DNA of 64,000 nucleotides from Beroe forskalii (lineage: Eukaryota > Ctenophora > Nuda > Beroida > Beroidae): NCBI GenBank assembly GCA_011033025.1, contig WFMF01000069.1, positions 62,001-126,000 on the forward strand. The letters are read 5' to 3'. Position numbers and translations under genes: made by a program. Shown here piece after piece: positions 47,940 through 59,250 of the stretch. The notes beneath the pieces were generated by a model that saw only the letters and a list, made by a program, of their open reading frames with translations, did not search any database and was not told where the DNA came from. Positions within the stretch are counted from its first letter, which is position 1, and each line of letters opens with the position of its first letter.

Positions 47940-50870
47940 AAAAAGGGGTTATTCAATTTTGGTTCCCCTTTTCCCTCTGAAAAGGAGGATTTTTAAAAAA
48001 TTGGGAAACATTTTAAATTTTTTTATTTTTTATTTTTTTTTAAAAAAGGGGGAAAGATGGACCCACTCTGGGTTTACCTAGTTCAAAACTTTTTGGTGGC
48101 TTCTTAACTCCCGTTAAAAATCTTTTTATTATCAAAAAAATTTTTTTTATCTGTATCCCTAATGCCCTTTTACCTTTAGTTACAACTAAAATTTGGACTA
48201 CAGAACCTTTTTCTTTTTTTCCAAAAAAGAAATTTTCCTCAAAATAATTTATATCTCTCTCAATTTTTATTAATTTCTTTTTCTTTTTCCTGGTCTTAAA
48301 AAATTTTATTACAAACCCTTATGATTAATTGAATATTTAAATTTCCCCCTTTTCTTCCGTCTTATCTTAACATCGATAAAACTATCAAATCAAATCACGC
48401 AGGAAAATCACATTGGCACAATAACTTTTTGGGAAAAACCCTTATCTTTGGAAATTTGGGTTTAAAAACCCAATACGTTTCCCAAAGGGAAGGCCCGCTG
48501 TGGGGGAAAGCAGCCAAGCGGCGCTCGGATTTTAAAATACAGAAAAATGAAAGGTTTTTACGCGATAAAATATACAACTTTTTAAAATATTTTTTCCTAC
48601 TAACTTTTTTTGGGGCTAAATTAAAAGGCCGGGGATTTGGAAAAGGGTCGTCGGGGTTTCCCACAGGGCTGTCAAAAACGCTGAAGGGCTTCAACCCCCA
48701 ATTTTTTTTTTTCCTTCCCCTTTTTTTTATTTATTTTAATTAAAAAATTTTTTTTCCCCGAAGGGAAAAATTTTGGAAACAAAATCCCAAATGCAACAGC
48801 GTATACCGAAAAAACTACCAAAATTTGAAAAACGAAAAAAAACCATTTTGGGTGTCCAAAATTCCAAAACGGACCGCAAATTCCCAAAAATTATGGAATT
48901 TTGATTGTTTATCCCTTTTCCCCGATAAATGGGGGAAGACCAAGGTTTTTCACCAACCCCTTTCAAAATTCATGTTTTTGGAAGCGGGTTTTTTTTCTCA
49001 AACCTTTTTTTCGGGCATGTTCCACTGCAGAACCAGATCCAAAATTTTCAAAAAAAGACCTTTTAGCTTTTGCATGCTTTAAGCAAGGGGCCCGTTCCCC
49101 GTACCAGAATTTTTAAAACAACATTAAAACCAACCTTTTATTTGTTGGGGAACCATTAATTTGGGGAAAATAACCATTGTGGAAGCATGTTTCGGAAAAC
49201 TTTTTAATTTAAAAAAAACAACAAAAAAACTAAAACCCCGCACCCCCCCCCACCAATTTTATTTTACACAACTTTGATCTCTTGAAAAAACTCAAAATTA
49301 AAGGACATGAAAATCTATTAAATCGACCCTTCTTTTCTTTAACAAAAAAACCCCAAGATTCGAAACTTGCTGGGCCAAAATTTTTAAAATTTAAAACGAA
49401 ACTCCCCCAAGGGCGACTCTTATTAAAAAATTTAGGCCATCACAAAAAACCCAAACAGTTTAAAAAGGGAAGGGGAACTTTTGGGTCAAACAGTTTTCCG
49501 TTAATTCCAAATTGAATTTTACGATCCAATCCCCATCCAAAATAATTTGGTGGGTTTTAGGCCAAAATTCCAAAATTTCAAAACAATTTAAAATAAAAAA
49601 ACGAACATATATGCCCCCCCCGTAAAAGGACCCTTAACCTTTTGACTCTGTGGCCCCAAAATCAATAGGCATTCGAAAAACTTTTTAATAAATTTGGGGG
49701 GGCTTTGGATCTGTTAAAACATGAATGCTCAATTTTAAGACCTCATTAACGTTATGTGAACCACTTTTCAAACCCCCCCTGTTAAATCCCCCTTTTCTGG
49801 GTTTTTACTAATAACCTCGTTACCGGCAAATAATATAATAACCGATTTAAACAAACCCTCCCCAAAATTTCCGGCCCCAAAATTTTTGCTCGAAAATTTT
49901 AACCCCCAAACCTTTTTCCGGGTGACCATCCCAAGTTTTAAAATTTTCAATAGCAAACGAAAAAATTTCCAAACTTTTTGGGGGCCCGGGGAAACAATTA
50001 ACGAAAAAAAATGGTTTCCAAATTTTAAAGGTTCCTATCCAATTAAAGGAAAAATTCGCACCTTTTCCCGAAAACCCCCAAAGTTCTCGTGGAAAAAGAA
50101 AAAAATTCCCAAATGGTTTTTTAAAGGTTTAAACCGGAAAAGAAAAATTTCCCCTTTTCTGTTTTTCCCTAACTGAAAATTGAAACATACAAAAAATGAA
50201 AAATTCTTGAAGGGGTTTTAACAAAACAAAGAATTTAAAAAAATCTTCGGGAACACGGTGACAACTCAAAAAAAATTTAAATGATCCCAAACCCACGGGG
50301 GAAAAAAAATCCAAGAGCAAACTTCGGGAAAAGAAGGCAGGTTGGTTTAAAAAATGGTTTGGCGTGGCTGAAAGGGTTCAATGATTTTTCTTTAAAATTG
50401 CCCTTCTTAAGCCAAAAAAAAGGTGTAAAATTTGGTCCCGGGGGGCAAAAGCCCTTTTCAGTCCTCCTGCATTTAAAAACATGTATCTGACCAAATTAGA
50501 AAATTTTGAAATAATTAAAGGGCTTTTCTTAAAAGAATAAAGGCAGAAAATTCCCTTCACAAAATATTGCCCGTCTAATAAAAAATTCTTTTTTCGGGCG
50601 TATTTCCCAAAGGGTTTGGCCAGCGAAATTCCCCCAAAAAAGGAAAACAGATTTAAACTACCCCCTTTCACTTGGGTGTTTTTCCCAAAAATTTTTTTGG
50701 AATTCATGAGGCTTTTTTAAATTCTTTGACAAAACAGACCCTCCGGTTACGAAAAGGTTTCGAAGGGCCATTTTGAACGCTTTATTAAAACCCAAAAATT
50801 TTGGAATGGGTTGTCAAAAAAGGGAAAGGGATTTCTCCTTCTAGTTTTTCTTTCGTGACCGATTGAACCT
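47940..50870. other. Homopolymer-rich block, probably low-quality sequence
   Basis: About 2.9 kb made almost wholly of short homopolymer runs (AAAA, TTTT, CCCC, GGGG) with no features, starting abruptly inside the exon 7 copy and ending inside a reverse-transcriptase region. A smaller patch of the same texture is at 46260-46340, exactly where the two gene copies meet. Open frames here are not credible. Confidence 0.6.
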
Positions 50871-50879
50871 ATTCTTCTG

Positions 50880-52455
50880 GTAAAATTTCAGCATTATGGT
50901 GTTGAAAGGGGACTCTTAAAATGGTTCGAGTCATATCTACATCAACGGGAGCAGTATGTTAACTAAAGGACTCAACTCATCAACAAAATCGATACAATAT
51001 GGGGTGCCTCAGGGGTCAATTTGGGGCCTCTACTGTTTTATAATATATATAAATGACATCCCTAACATGTAGCAAAATTTGCCCACTTATACTTTATGCC
51101 GACGACATGAACATATTCATCAGAGCCAAAACTTTACAGAGCTCTTGACAAATTTAACACTTTCGTCTGATTTGCGAAATGGGTAAATTCAAACGGTCTG
51201 TTGTTAAACCTCAAGAAAACAAAATATATGATATTTGCAACCAAAAATATGGAAAACGTCCGCGAAATAAAAATTGGCAGCACAAGTATTGAAAGAAAAA
51301 AGGAAGCACGTTTTCTCGGAGTAATTATTGACGATAAGTTAAACTGGTCCAAGCATATCTCGACAATAAAGAGCAAAATGTCGAGATATATAGGAATTAT
51401 GTATAAAATTAAAAAGAGGCTTCCACTGAACATACGTATTCAAATTTACCATAGTTTTGTCCAATCACATCTTAACTACTGCTCCCTCATATGGGGCTTT
51501 TCGTGCAAATCACAAATTGAACTTTTATTCCGTTGTCAAAAAAGGCAATGCGTGCCATTATGCCTGGATACGTAAATTATTACTATAAAGATGGTAAACT
51601 CCCAGCGCACACAAAGACGAGCTTTTTTGAATACAAAATTCTGACTGTTCACGGAATTATCGCGAATAATGCTTTATTACTCATGCATAGGATTAGGTAT
51701 TTTTCTCAATCTCTTCCCAGGTCTATCAAAAATCTTTTACCGGAGAACGCTCCCACTTCCTACTCTACTGAAGACAGCAACAAAATATGGCTTAACTATT
51801 TTGGTACCGCGAATTACAAAAAATCATTTTTCTATAAAGGTCCCCTACTTGCAATAAGCCAACTAAATATTGACACGACATCTCCAAGCAGTTTGCTCTC
51901 CTTAACTGTCTACAAGAATAACCTTAAACGTACAGCGTTACGCGAGCAGAGTAAAGGCGAACCCGAATCATGGCCTGATTTCATTCTTCACAACACACCA
52001 GGCATCAGAATAAGTAGTAGGAAACGCAACCAAACTCAGTTTTATCAAGCTGGACAAAATTAATGACTGAGCAGTAATCTTAGCAACACTACATTCATAT
52101 CTCCAGCCACTTATCAACTTAATCGCAGAATCACAGCAGCGCACACGTACAATCAACTTTTGACTGCCACCACATAAGTGAAAATCATTTCATTTCAATA
52201 CGCAACGTACAACCATGCACCATTACCATTTACATATTAGGCGCTTTATAACTCTATTAAATAAATACATGTAGCTCAACCAATTAATCTTCTGATTTTG
52301 CATTTTTACATATGAATAATTTTTCGGAAAATATCAAAACATGGAAATAATTAAGTGACTAGATAACGTATTGCGTGCAGGTATTGATGTGAACGTTTGT
52401 GTGATGAAAGTGCATAATATACTGTTTTTGATATAATTGTAATAAAGTTTAAAAG
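50880..52455 (+). mobile_element. Truncated non-LTR retrotransposon (CR1/Jockey-like RT, 3' part)
   Basis: Reverse-transcriptase motifs in order: HYGVERGLLKWFESYL, GVPQGS (51001-51018), YADD (about 51095-51106), LNLKKTKYMIFATKN, FLGVIIDDKLNWSKHI, and HSFVQSHLNYCSLIWG followed by a long C-terminal region to 52063. Frameshifts break the frame between the motifs: one at the A-run in CAAAAAAGGC near 51540 (adding or losing one base joins LFRCQK to AMRAIMPGY), and at least two more before the YADD motif. The 3' UTR ends near AATAAAGTTTAAAA (52442-52455), where homology to the gene copy resumes, so this is a 3'-anchored insertion. The 5' part is missing or lost in the poor-quality block. Confidence 0.85.
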
Positions 52456-53455
52456 CCCTTAGTGGTGCCCCTCGGGGTTTTCAATCAAATAAAGCACAAA
52501 ATGAAAATGTTCCCATCAATACCAAAATCACATGATTTGCAACCCTTGCAGATATCTCCTTCGTATCACGAGCAAAGGGTAACCCTCTCTTCTTCTGTTT
52601 TGTGTACAATGCTGACAGGAGTAAGGGTCTCAAGATGTGTCACGTGTTCAAGGCTCAAACCAGGGTGAGTAAAAATTGTTTCAGGAGGATAGATATTCAA
52701 CAATTTAAATATTATATTACTACAACTCCACATCTTAGAAATCCTAAATTAAAATTACTATTCTTAGATTCTTACTCTCTTAAATTCTTACTCTCGAAAC
52801 TTTTGTTCGACTTTGAGCTTGTAAAAGTTCTCACATCTTCCGACTTTTAAACCTTTTAGAAAACCTCAATTTACCTCCCTGCAACCCCTCTCAGGATGCA
52901 GCATACGGCACCTGTTCCACGATAGCACAGGCCTTTGACGTGGGGTACACTGACGAGAGAGCTCTTTCAGAGGACAACGAGGAAATCCCTCCTTAGTTAG
53001 TACATGTTATACATGCCTTACTCGTGAAAAGTTGGCGGGAGCCTGGTTGTTATGCCATGTATGGTGTTGTCTCAGTAGCGCCTTATATGGAAGTATTTTG
53101 TTTGGCCTATTTTTGATATCATGTCGAGCATTTGCAATGAAATATCTACCAAATTTTGCCTGATAGAATTCACCCCGCCAACATTTCACTAGCAAGCAAT
53201 TGTTCAGAGACACTTCGATAAGCCAGCGTCCGAGAAAACTTTTCTCTGGACTAATGTGGTTTGTTGTGAAAATATAACGTTAATTAAGACTTATTTAACG
53301 TTTAAGACAGAATATTGCACCTTGTTGCAGACTATCCCGGTTTGGTTGCGTATCGCTAGGATTTCGGCGCCTTTATTGTGCAATAAAATACTTATAAAGT
53401 AAAATTTTTGGGTTACAGTAGGATTTTGTAAAGAACATGGGCGATGAATTAAAAA

Positions 53456-54157
53456 AATGAAGACCACGAGCTGTTTTTAAATGCAGAAGTATATTTGACA
53501 TGGTATTTGAAAAGAATATCATACAATAAGAAAAAAATACCAGCATAATGATGACATCCCAACGATTTTTTGCCGAAAAAAACAAAGTATTCTCGTCAGG
53601 ATTGAACATTTAATCAGAATCTTTGTTTTAAAGTTTTAAATACACTTTTTAACCTATTTTATCATTATCTTGAGAATTAGGTATTTCAGATTCTATTTTT
53701 GATCCTTTAACTAAAAGATAAGGTGAATTTAGAGTTATCACGCATGAAAAATGTATTAATGTTAAATTCACAGATTTTAAGAAAATTTCCACTTACATAC
53801 TGGTTCATCCTTGGATTCGAACAACGATAAAATAAACACGTAGTCCATAATATTTCGAATTCAGAAATGATTGTCCATGTTCCCGGGTTCCCCCCGCTGC
53901 TCTCACAGCAATGAATCTAGCAAGAGTTTCTGTAGTTCGAATATACACAGGCCTTCCTCTCATGACTCACCGATCATGATTGTACCGTAGTTGATACAGT
54001 TAAGTAGTTTACACTCGACATTCAACAAGTTTAACTTTCTTCTCAAAAATCCATCTTAACACTGTTCCTCGGCTCGTGCCGTTTTCAAGTCCAGATCCAT
54101 GTAAAGTCCGAATTCCAGATTCAGTGTACCCTCAAGTCTCTACCTCGAATAATGTGT
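53456..54157. other. Spacer downstream of the duplicated copy
   Basis: About 700 bp with no coding signal; contains the 3' flank of the VWD gene on the minus strand. Confidence 0.4.
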
Positions 54158-56980
54158 TTAGTTTCTGTAAGGTAGCTGATCCTGTGGACACCCTAGCGAG
54201 GTAGCCAGCTCCTGTACAAACCTAGTGGAAGGACACCCCTCCTCGTGCAGTGTACTGGCTAACCCCTCCTTCCCTGCTGCCAACTCACACATCTTCAGAT
54301 ACACCACTCCTGTCTGACACTCTGCAGTGTACTCAGTGTTGTCACCATGGTAACTCACTCCTCCGCAAGCTTCCTGGGTACATGTTGCTAAGTACTGCGT
54401 GTTGTCCACGTGCTCCCGACACCTCAGGAAGACTCGGTTGCTGAACATTGCAGTACAGGACTGTATTGCTGCTTGGTAGTCGTCTTGTGAACACTCACTG
54501 TTGCTAGGTGAGAGGATGCGTTGCTCACACCGCTTCTCCGTGTCCACTCTCCAGTCTCTAGTAAACCAGGTGGCTGTCATGTCATCTCCCATATCTCCAG
54601 GCTGCATCCACTGTTTGGTGGACTGCATATCATTCTGTGGGTCCCCGTCATTGTCTCCACACAGTCCACAAGTGGGCACATTCTCACCGAACACCTGCAC
54701 AAAGGCAGAGGATATCCCATTCCACACCACATGTACTTCATACCCCGCCTCCAAAGTTAGAATAGCTGTCAGGTACAACCCGTCAAACTCCAGTGCGAAC
54801 CTGCCGGCAATCACCCTACTCCCCTCCGAGATGGGGATCTTGGTAGCCTCGTATCCGTGAGTCACGACCCAGCCACGGAGGAGAGTAACCACATCCCGTC
54901 CCGAGAACAGGGACACGCTCTCCAAACAGGAGGATCCCTGTCGGGATGGTGACGTCATGTCATCCCCATAGGAACTGCTGCTACCATGGCAACCGTCTGG
55001 AGATATCTTGCTGTATACAAACCAGGAACCCCTCCCACACTCCATGGCCAGCACGTAATCACACGGTTCTGTGACGGAGTAGGAGGCCGAGTCAAACGTT
55101 ACTACCCGGGCCGTACTCCCGAACACGTGACAGATGGAACCTGGGGAGAATGAGCAACTGCAAGTGACATATGGAACCTGGGGAGAAAAGCTTCAGAATT
55201 CATACGATTTTGACCCATTTTAGTATAAAATTCTGATCACTTGAAAACTGTTGAAAATGAACATGTAATAAAACATGAATCTTATCACACTCGTAAAGAT
55301 GCAACTGGAAATAAAGTTAATGATTTCAATTCCACTTAATACCTGTGAAGGGCAGATTGAGAGCTTGGAACACGAGTCTCTGCCTGACCACCACCTCCAT
55401 CTCTCCAGACTCCACCCGGTTCCACATACAGGTCTCCGCCACGCACACATACCTCCCCCCGTCGTCCGTTAGCGTCCTGGAGAAGCGGAGCTGGGCCCCG
55501 GACGCTACACCCTCCGTCCTGCTCCCGTCCGGGAGGATCTTGTCCCAAGTGATGGTGGGGTTGAGATACCCACTGACGAGACACTCCAGAACCATCTCAT
55601 CGTCCTCAAAGAAAAGCAGGGGTCCTGGAGCTCCAGCGATAGAAGCAGAGAGCTCATCCAGGGTATCTGAGCAGGCGCCCTCATACAGTACTGTGATGTT
55701 CTGGTTAGTTTCACATGCCTCGTGTCGGAGTTTACAGGAGGAGAAGTAGGTCTTACAGTCAGACCCACACACTGGGTTACTGGTCAGTGTGTTAGGAATG
55801 TTGATAGGGTTATCTCCTTTGGGATTATTTCCACTGATCTCTTCCCCGCAGAAGTCTCTGCATTGGCAGGTCGGTACCAGGTTGTCAGGGTTTGTCACAC
55901 ACACTTTGTCAGGATGGAGTCCTTGACAGGTCAGCGCACTGCACGGGTCCAGCACGTGCAGATAGGCGTCCGCGGACGCGTCACCATGGGAATTCTTGGT
56001 GTAGCAACGGTACCACCCTTCATCAGACAGGGAAACAGAGCTGACGGGAAGGGTTTAGTGAATTCTAGGTCACAAAGTTTCAATAAAATCACTTTTCTTC
56101 CCATTTTCATTAAAAATAAGGCGCAAATCATCCGTATGATTACTCAAAATTTTCAAGTAGATAACTGGCATTCACCTGATGATATTAGTAACATTTATCT
56201 GGCTGATTTTATCGTCATCCCACCATGGATCCACCTCATTATTCCAACTCTCCTTCTGCTCCGCCTCATTTAGTATGCTGAGTGTATCGGGTGTCTTGCC
56301 CAAGTACCCAATTTCTGTCTGAGGTGATGGGTGCCCCCGAACCAAACACCTGAACTCAACAAAATCTCCAACTGACGCTGTCTGGTTCTTCAGCCCTGAG
56401 GATATTTGCCATGAACTTCCAGAATGAATCCTTCCTCGATTAATATAGGAGGATTAGCTACTGACAAGAGAAGTGAAAAGATAAGAATCGCTTTGTTTTA
56501 CTTTAACACAGTAATGAGCAATGGCTGGAAAATGCATACCTTGCACTATATTGGCTGAACGTCGCTCTTCTTTCCTAGCTTGAGCCTGGTGATCATCGTC
56601 GTAAACCAAATCAGTCAGGAAGCTATACACATCACCCCATTCTCCTCCCCTGCTCTCCCTCGCCTTTCTTCTCCTCCCCTCCTGCCTGGTCTTTCAGCTC
56701 CACTATCTGCTCCATCATCTCCTCCAGGAATCAGTCCCAGTCTCAAACACCGGGATCTGAAATGTCGGAGGATGTTCGGGCATCGTTCCAAGTTCCGGCA
56801 CTTTTCTCTCATCTTCTTCAGCCCGCGACAACTCCCTCCCCCTCCTCCTCTATAACTGAAAGGTGCCCCTCTAAAGTCTGCTTTGTTGAGCCTACTCTGA
56901 ATACCATCAGAGGTGCAGAATACAGCCATCATCAACACGAGGTACATAACGAAATGACTTCTTTGGTATACCTTCGGCAT
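54158..56980 (-). CDS. Secreted Ig-follistatin/Kazal-Ig-VWD-C8 protein
   Basis: Exons on the minus strand: 56980-56540, 56395-56176, 56040-55343, 55140-54158; phases agree between all of them. The first opens with a signal peptide (RSHFVMYLVLMMAVFCTS) and a basic Cys-containing helix region. Its frame then appears to shift twice: EEMMEQIVELKDQ is in a second frame and EWGDVYSFLTDLVYDDD in a third, which alone fits the next exon. Next come an I-set-like Ig domain split by an intron (VEFRCLVRGHPSP, then DEGWYRCYTKNSHG), a follistatin-type Cys-rich stretch and Kazal module (NPVCGSDCKTYFSSCKL, YEGAC), a second Ig domain (MVLECLVSGYLNPTITWDK, DDGGRYVCVAETC), a VWD domain (HVFGSTARVVTFDSASY, CGLCGDNDGDPQND) and a C8-type Cys-rich end. 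An extracellular matrix or mucus-associated role is inferred. The full architecture matches no family I can name. Confidence 0.8.
55136..55187 (-). repeat. Tandem duplication of the VWD exon acceptor
   Basis: CTCCCCAGGTTCCAT(C/A)TGTCAC occurs twice, 37 bp apart. The inner copy (exon start 55140) joins in phase to give SICHVFG; the outer one (55177) would shift the frame. Confidence 0.8.
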
Positions 56981-58081
56981 TCTTGAGTTGTTTTTCAGTC
57001 TGTTCGGGATTAAAATGGTGCAAGTCTAAATTTTAATTACAACATGGCTATGATGCACGGTTGATAGCGAACAAAACGGTCGTAAAAACTGAGTTTTGTG
57101 TACGAAGCTCTAAGTTTTATACGTTTGCCTCGATTGGATTTTCACAGTTTTATGTAATTTTAGAATTTTATCAAGCAGTGAAATCTGAAATTGTAAGCAT
57201 CCATTAAAGGTTCCGTCTATATGTAAGGTTAAATATTGAACTCTAATTTGAGTAATTGGTTTGCTCTGACACAACATTGGCCAGGTTTGATTTGATACTC
57301 TAAGTTGGAACTGAAGTGGTGGAAATTGGCTAAAGCATGCTACCGTGTACAATCCACTGCATACTTATGTGAGAATATTCCTTGAGTTGGAATATCATAT
57401 TTTAATATTTGATTGCTCTCTAACTGCTTTGGACCTGGTGCAGGATTTTTGGTCCAAATTTAATCGCGAATGAGATGGAGATAAGAATTGAACTTGATTC
57501 AAACGGCAATATGAATAAAATATACCCATAAACTCCCTTCGTCAATCAATTTCATCATCGCCTCATCACTGTATGCCCGGACTTTGCTTTGAAAGTGATT
57601 GGCATGTCTATTCTCCCAGTGATTAAGTTTCCTAACTCAATTAAAACTAAATTGCTCGCACCACTCTCCACAATTAATCTTCTTCTCCCAGTTAAGTGCA
57701 AATATTTTAATTCCTCTGCAGCAATTTAAACCCTTTTAGAATATCTAAAATTAATCACCTCAATTTTCATCAGAGCTGTTATAGACTTACAGAGCCCGTT
57801 AAAAACTAAAGCTACTGAAAATTTTATCATATAAAATATTCCACATCTTTCCATATTTTCCCTGGGCATTACGGAAAAATTTCAAGGAGAGGTATTTAGC
57901 TTTACTTATTCTCAATTTAATCTCAAATAACTCTTTAAAAGGTGAGGCACCTCAATACTTATCCTTCAAATAGTTCAAACGCAGTTTAATGAATCTGCTT
58001 CACTTTTGCTAAATCTCTTAGCCCACACTCTCTCGATTACTCCAAGAACTTCCCCTCTTTGAAGGACTACCTCTGAAAGAG
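56981..58081. other. Divergent promoter region, no gene seen
   Basis: Lies between the start of the VWD gene (minus) and the Cupin_5 gene (plus). AT-rich, no coding exon recognised; no clear core promoter element. Confidence 0.4.
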
Positions 58082-58612
58082 ATGGCTGTAGATGCGATGA
58101 CTTCAGACGACCTTATCAAGACCCTGACCCTGCAGCCCCACCCCCTTGGAGGCTATTTCCATGAGACCTACAGGAGTACCACCACTGTCTCCACAGAGAG
58201 TGGAGAGACGCGGTGTTCTGGCTCTGTGATCTACTACCTGCTGACTGCCCAGAGTCCTCAAAACAACTACGTGGAGAACAAGTCAGACAAGATGGTGACT
58301 TGGTGTGGGGGCCACGCCCAGGCCTTCACTGTGATCCTGGCTAACGGCTCCCTCAGAGAACTGGTCGTAGGGCCGGGAGAGGGGCAGACCCGGCACTTCG
58401 TGGTGCCAGGAGGGGCGTGGAGCAGGGCCCGGCTAGTGGAGGGTGGCACCCACTCTCTGGTTACTGAGATAGTGTTCCCTGGGTGGGAGGCGAGTGACAG
58501 TAGCAGCATGACACAGGAGGAGGCAGTGGAGATGTTCCCTCAACACAAAGCTGCCATTGAGATGAAGAATACTCCCTCTACAGCTGACAGCAGAAGGATG
58601 CCATCAAGATAA
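58082..58612 (+). CDS. Cupin_5 (DUF985) family protein
   Basis: Intronless, 176 residues, in a neighbourhood of multi-exon genes. Start ATG at 58082 is the first in frame. Family signatures: LQPHPLGGYFHETYRS near residue 17, SVIYYLLTAQSP, the VVPGGAWSRARLVEGG segment near residue 107, and SLVTEIVFPGWEASD. This is the Cupin_5/DUF985 family, small single-domain beta-barrel cupins of unknown substrate found in bacteria, fungi and some animals. In typical members the segment after YFLL contains a His and SDE followed by a Trp; here it reads NNYVENKSDKMVTWCGGHAQAF, so the usual His and acidic residue are replaced (Asn and Lys). Coding sequence is GC-rich relative to the flanks. Cytosolic, since no signal peptide is seen. 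Function unknown. Confidence 0.85.
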   Translation: MAVDAMTSDDLIKTLTLQPHPLGGYFHETYRSTTTVSTESGETRCSGSVIYYLLTAQSPQNNYVENKSDKMVTWCGGHAQAFTVILANGSLRELVVGPGEGQTRHFVVPGGAWSRARLVEGGTHSLVTEIVFPGWEASDSSSMTQEEAVEMFPQHKAAIEMKNTPSTADSRRMPSR

Positions 58613-58718
58613 AGTAGAGTTTCCGACTGCTGACAGGATGACATCTTTTCATATGATTTCAATGTTTAGCTCAGAAGTATTTAATTTGTGATTATTCTGA
58701 CTTTTTCACATTAAATTA

Positions 58719-58724
58719 AATAAA
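58719..58724 (+). terminator. Polyadenylation signal of the Cupin_5 gene
   Basis: AATAAA about 107 bases after the stop codon, in an A-rich stretch. Confidence 0.6.
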
Positions 58725-59132
58725 ATTTGAAAAGTATGATCATCAGACGTGTCTCAATCTATAGTACTGACTACTGGTTTCATTGATAATTTATGCCCTT
58801 GCCATTTTGCATTTGGGCTTTAATCAATCCAAATCATCAACCAATTAAAACAAGCTCACAACTATTTGCAAATTGACAATATGTTACATCTCATGATTAC
58901 ATAACATTGTCAAACAATTTCGTCTTATATACAAAATATTACAGTGCAAATAATTAACGGTTATCATAGTCCCAATATCATAAAAACAATGAAGTTTCAT
59001 TACCATGGACCTTATATCTCAGCCTAATTTGAAGCGAAACACACGGTAATTGGAGAGAGAAATAGAAAGATAGAGAAAACACATATGAATCACTTAGCAA
59101 CAATCATATTGCATCACTAAGCAACCACCGAT

Positions 59133-59147
59133 GGTTGCTAAGCAACC
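59133..59147. promoter_or_regulatory. X-box-like palindrome
   Basis: GGTTGCTAAGCAACC is a perfect palindrome around one A and resembles the RFX X-box (GTTGCY-N-RGCAAC). A half-site CTAAGCAACC lies 20 bp upstream. It sits in the 3' flank between two convergent genes, so any role is unclear. Confidence 0.35.
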
Positions 59148-59250
59148 CACATGAAGTATGTACATATAACATGTGACATAAGAGCAACAGTGCGAGGTGA
59201 AGACAACACTGCAGTTCCAGCTTTCTCATCTGTGACCAGGGATCCCATGC

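Larger units (their letters stand above)
46340..53455 (+). pseudogene. Second copy of the PTB half of the ANKS1-like gene, interrupted
   Basis: Repeats 43970-46265. Exon copies: 47422-47504, 47662-47734, a broken copy of exon 7 from 47898 losing homology near 47940, 52552-52664 and 52895-52996 (stop kept). Across the four intact exon copies (371 bp) I count nine substitutions, all synonymous, and no indels. Introns differ much more, with indels. The copy of exon 7 has a +1 and a -4 change before homology is lost. A MITE-like insertion (46584-47109), a homopolymer-rich block and a LINE fragment separate its parts. The SAM exons are not duplicated. It may be a pseudogenised tandem copy, a source of alternative 3' exons, or the other haplotype assembled in tandem. 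Confidence 0.75.

Noticed and set aside
48395-50707. Several 60-110 codon frames in the homopolymer-rich block
   Set aside because: Peptides are dominated by Lys, Phe, Gly and Pro from homopolymer runs, and the sequence itself is doubtful.
54250-54860. Plus-strand open frames opposite the VWD exon
   Set aside because: Antisense shadows; the minus strand carries VWD motifs and matching splice phases.
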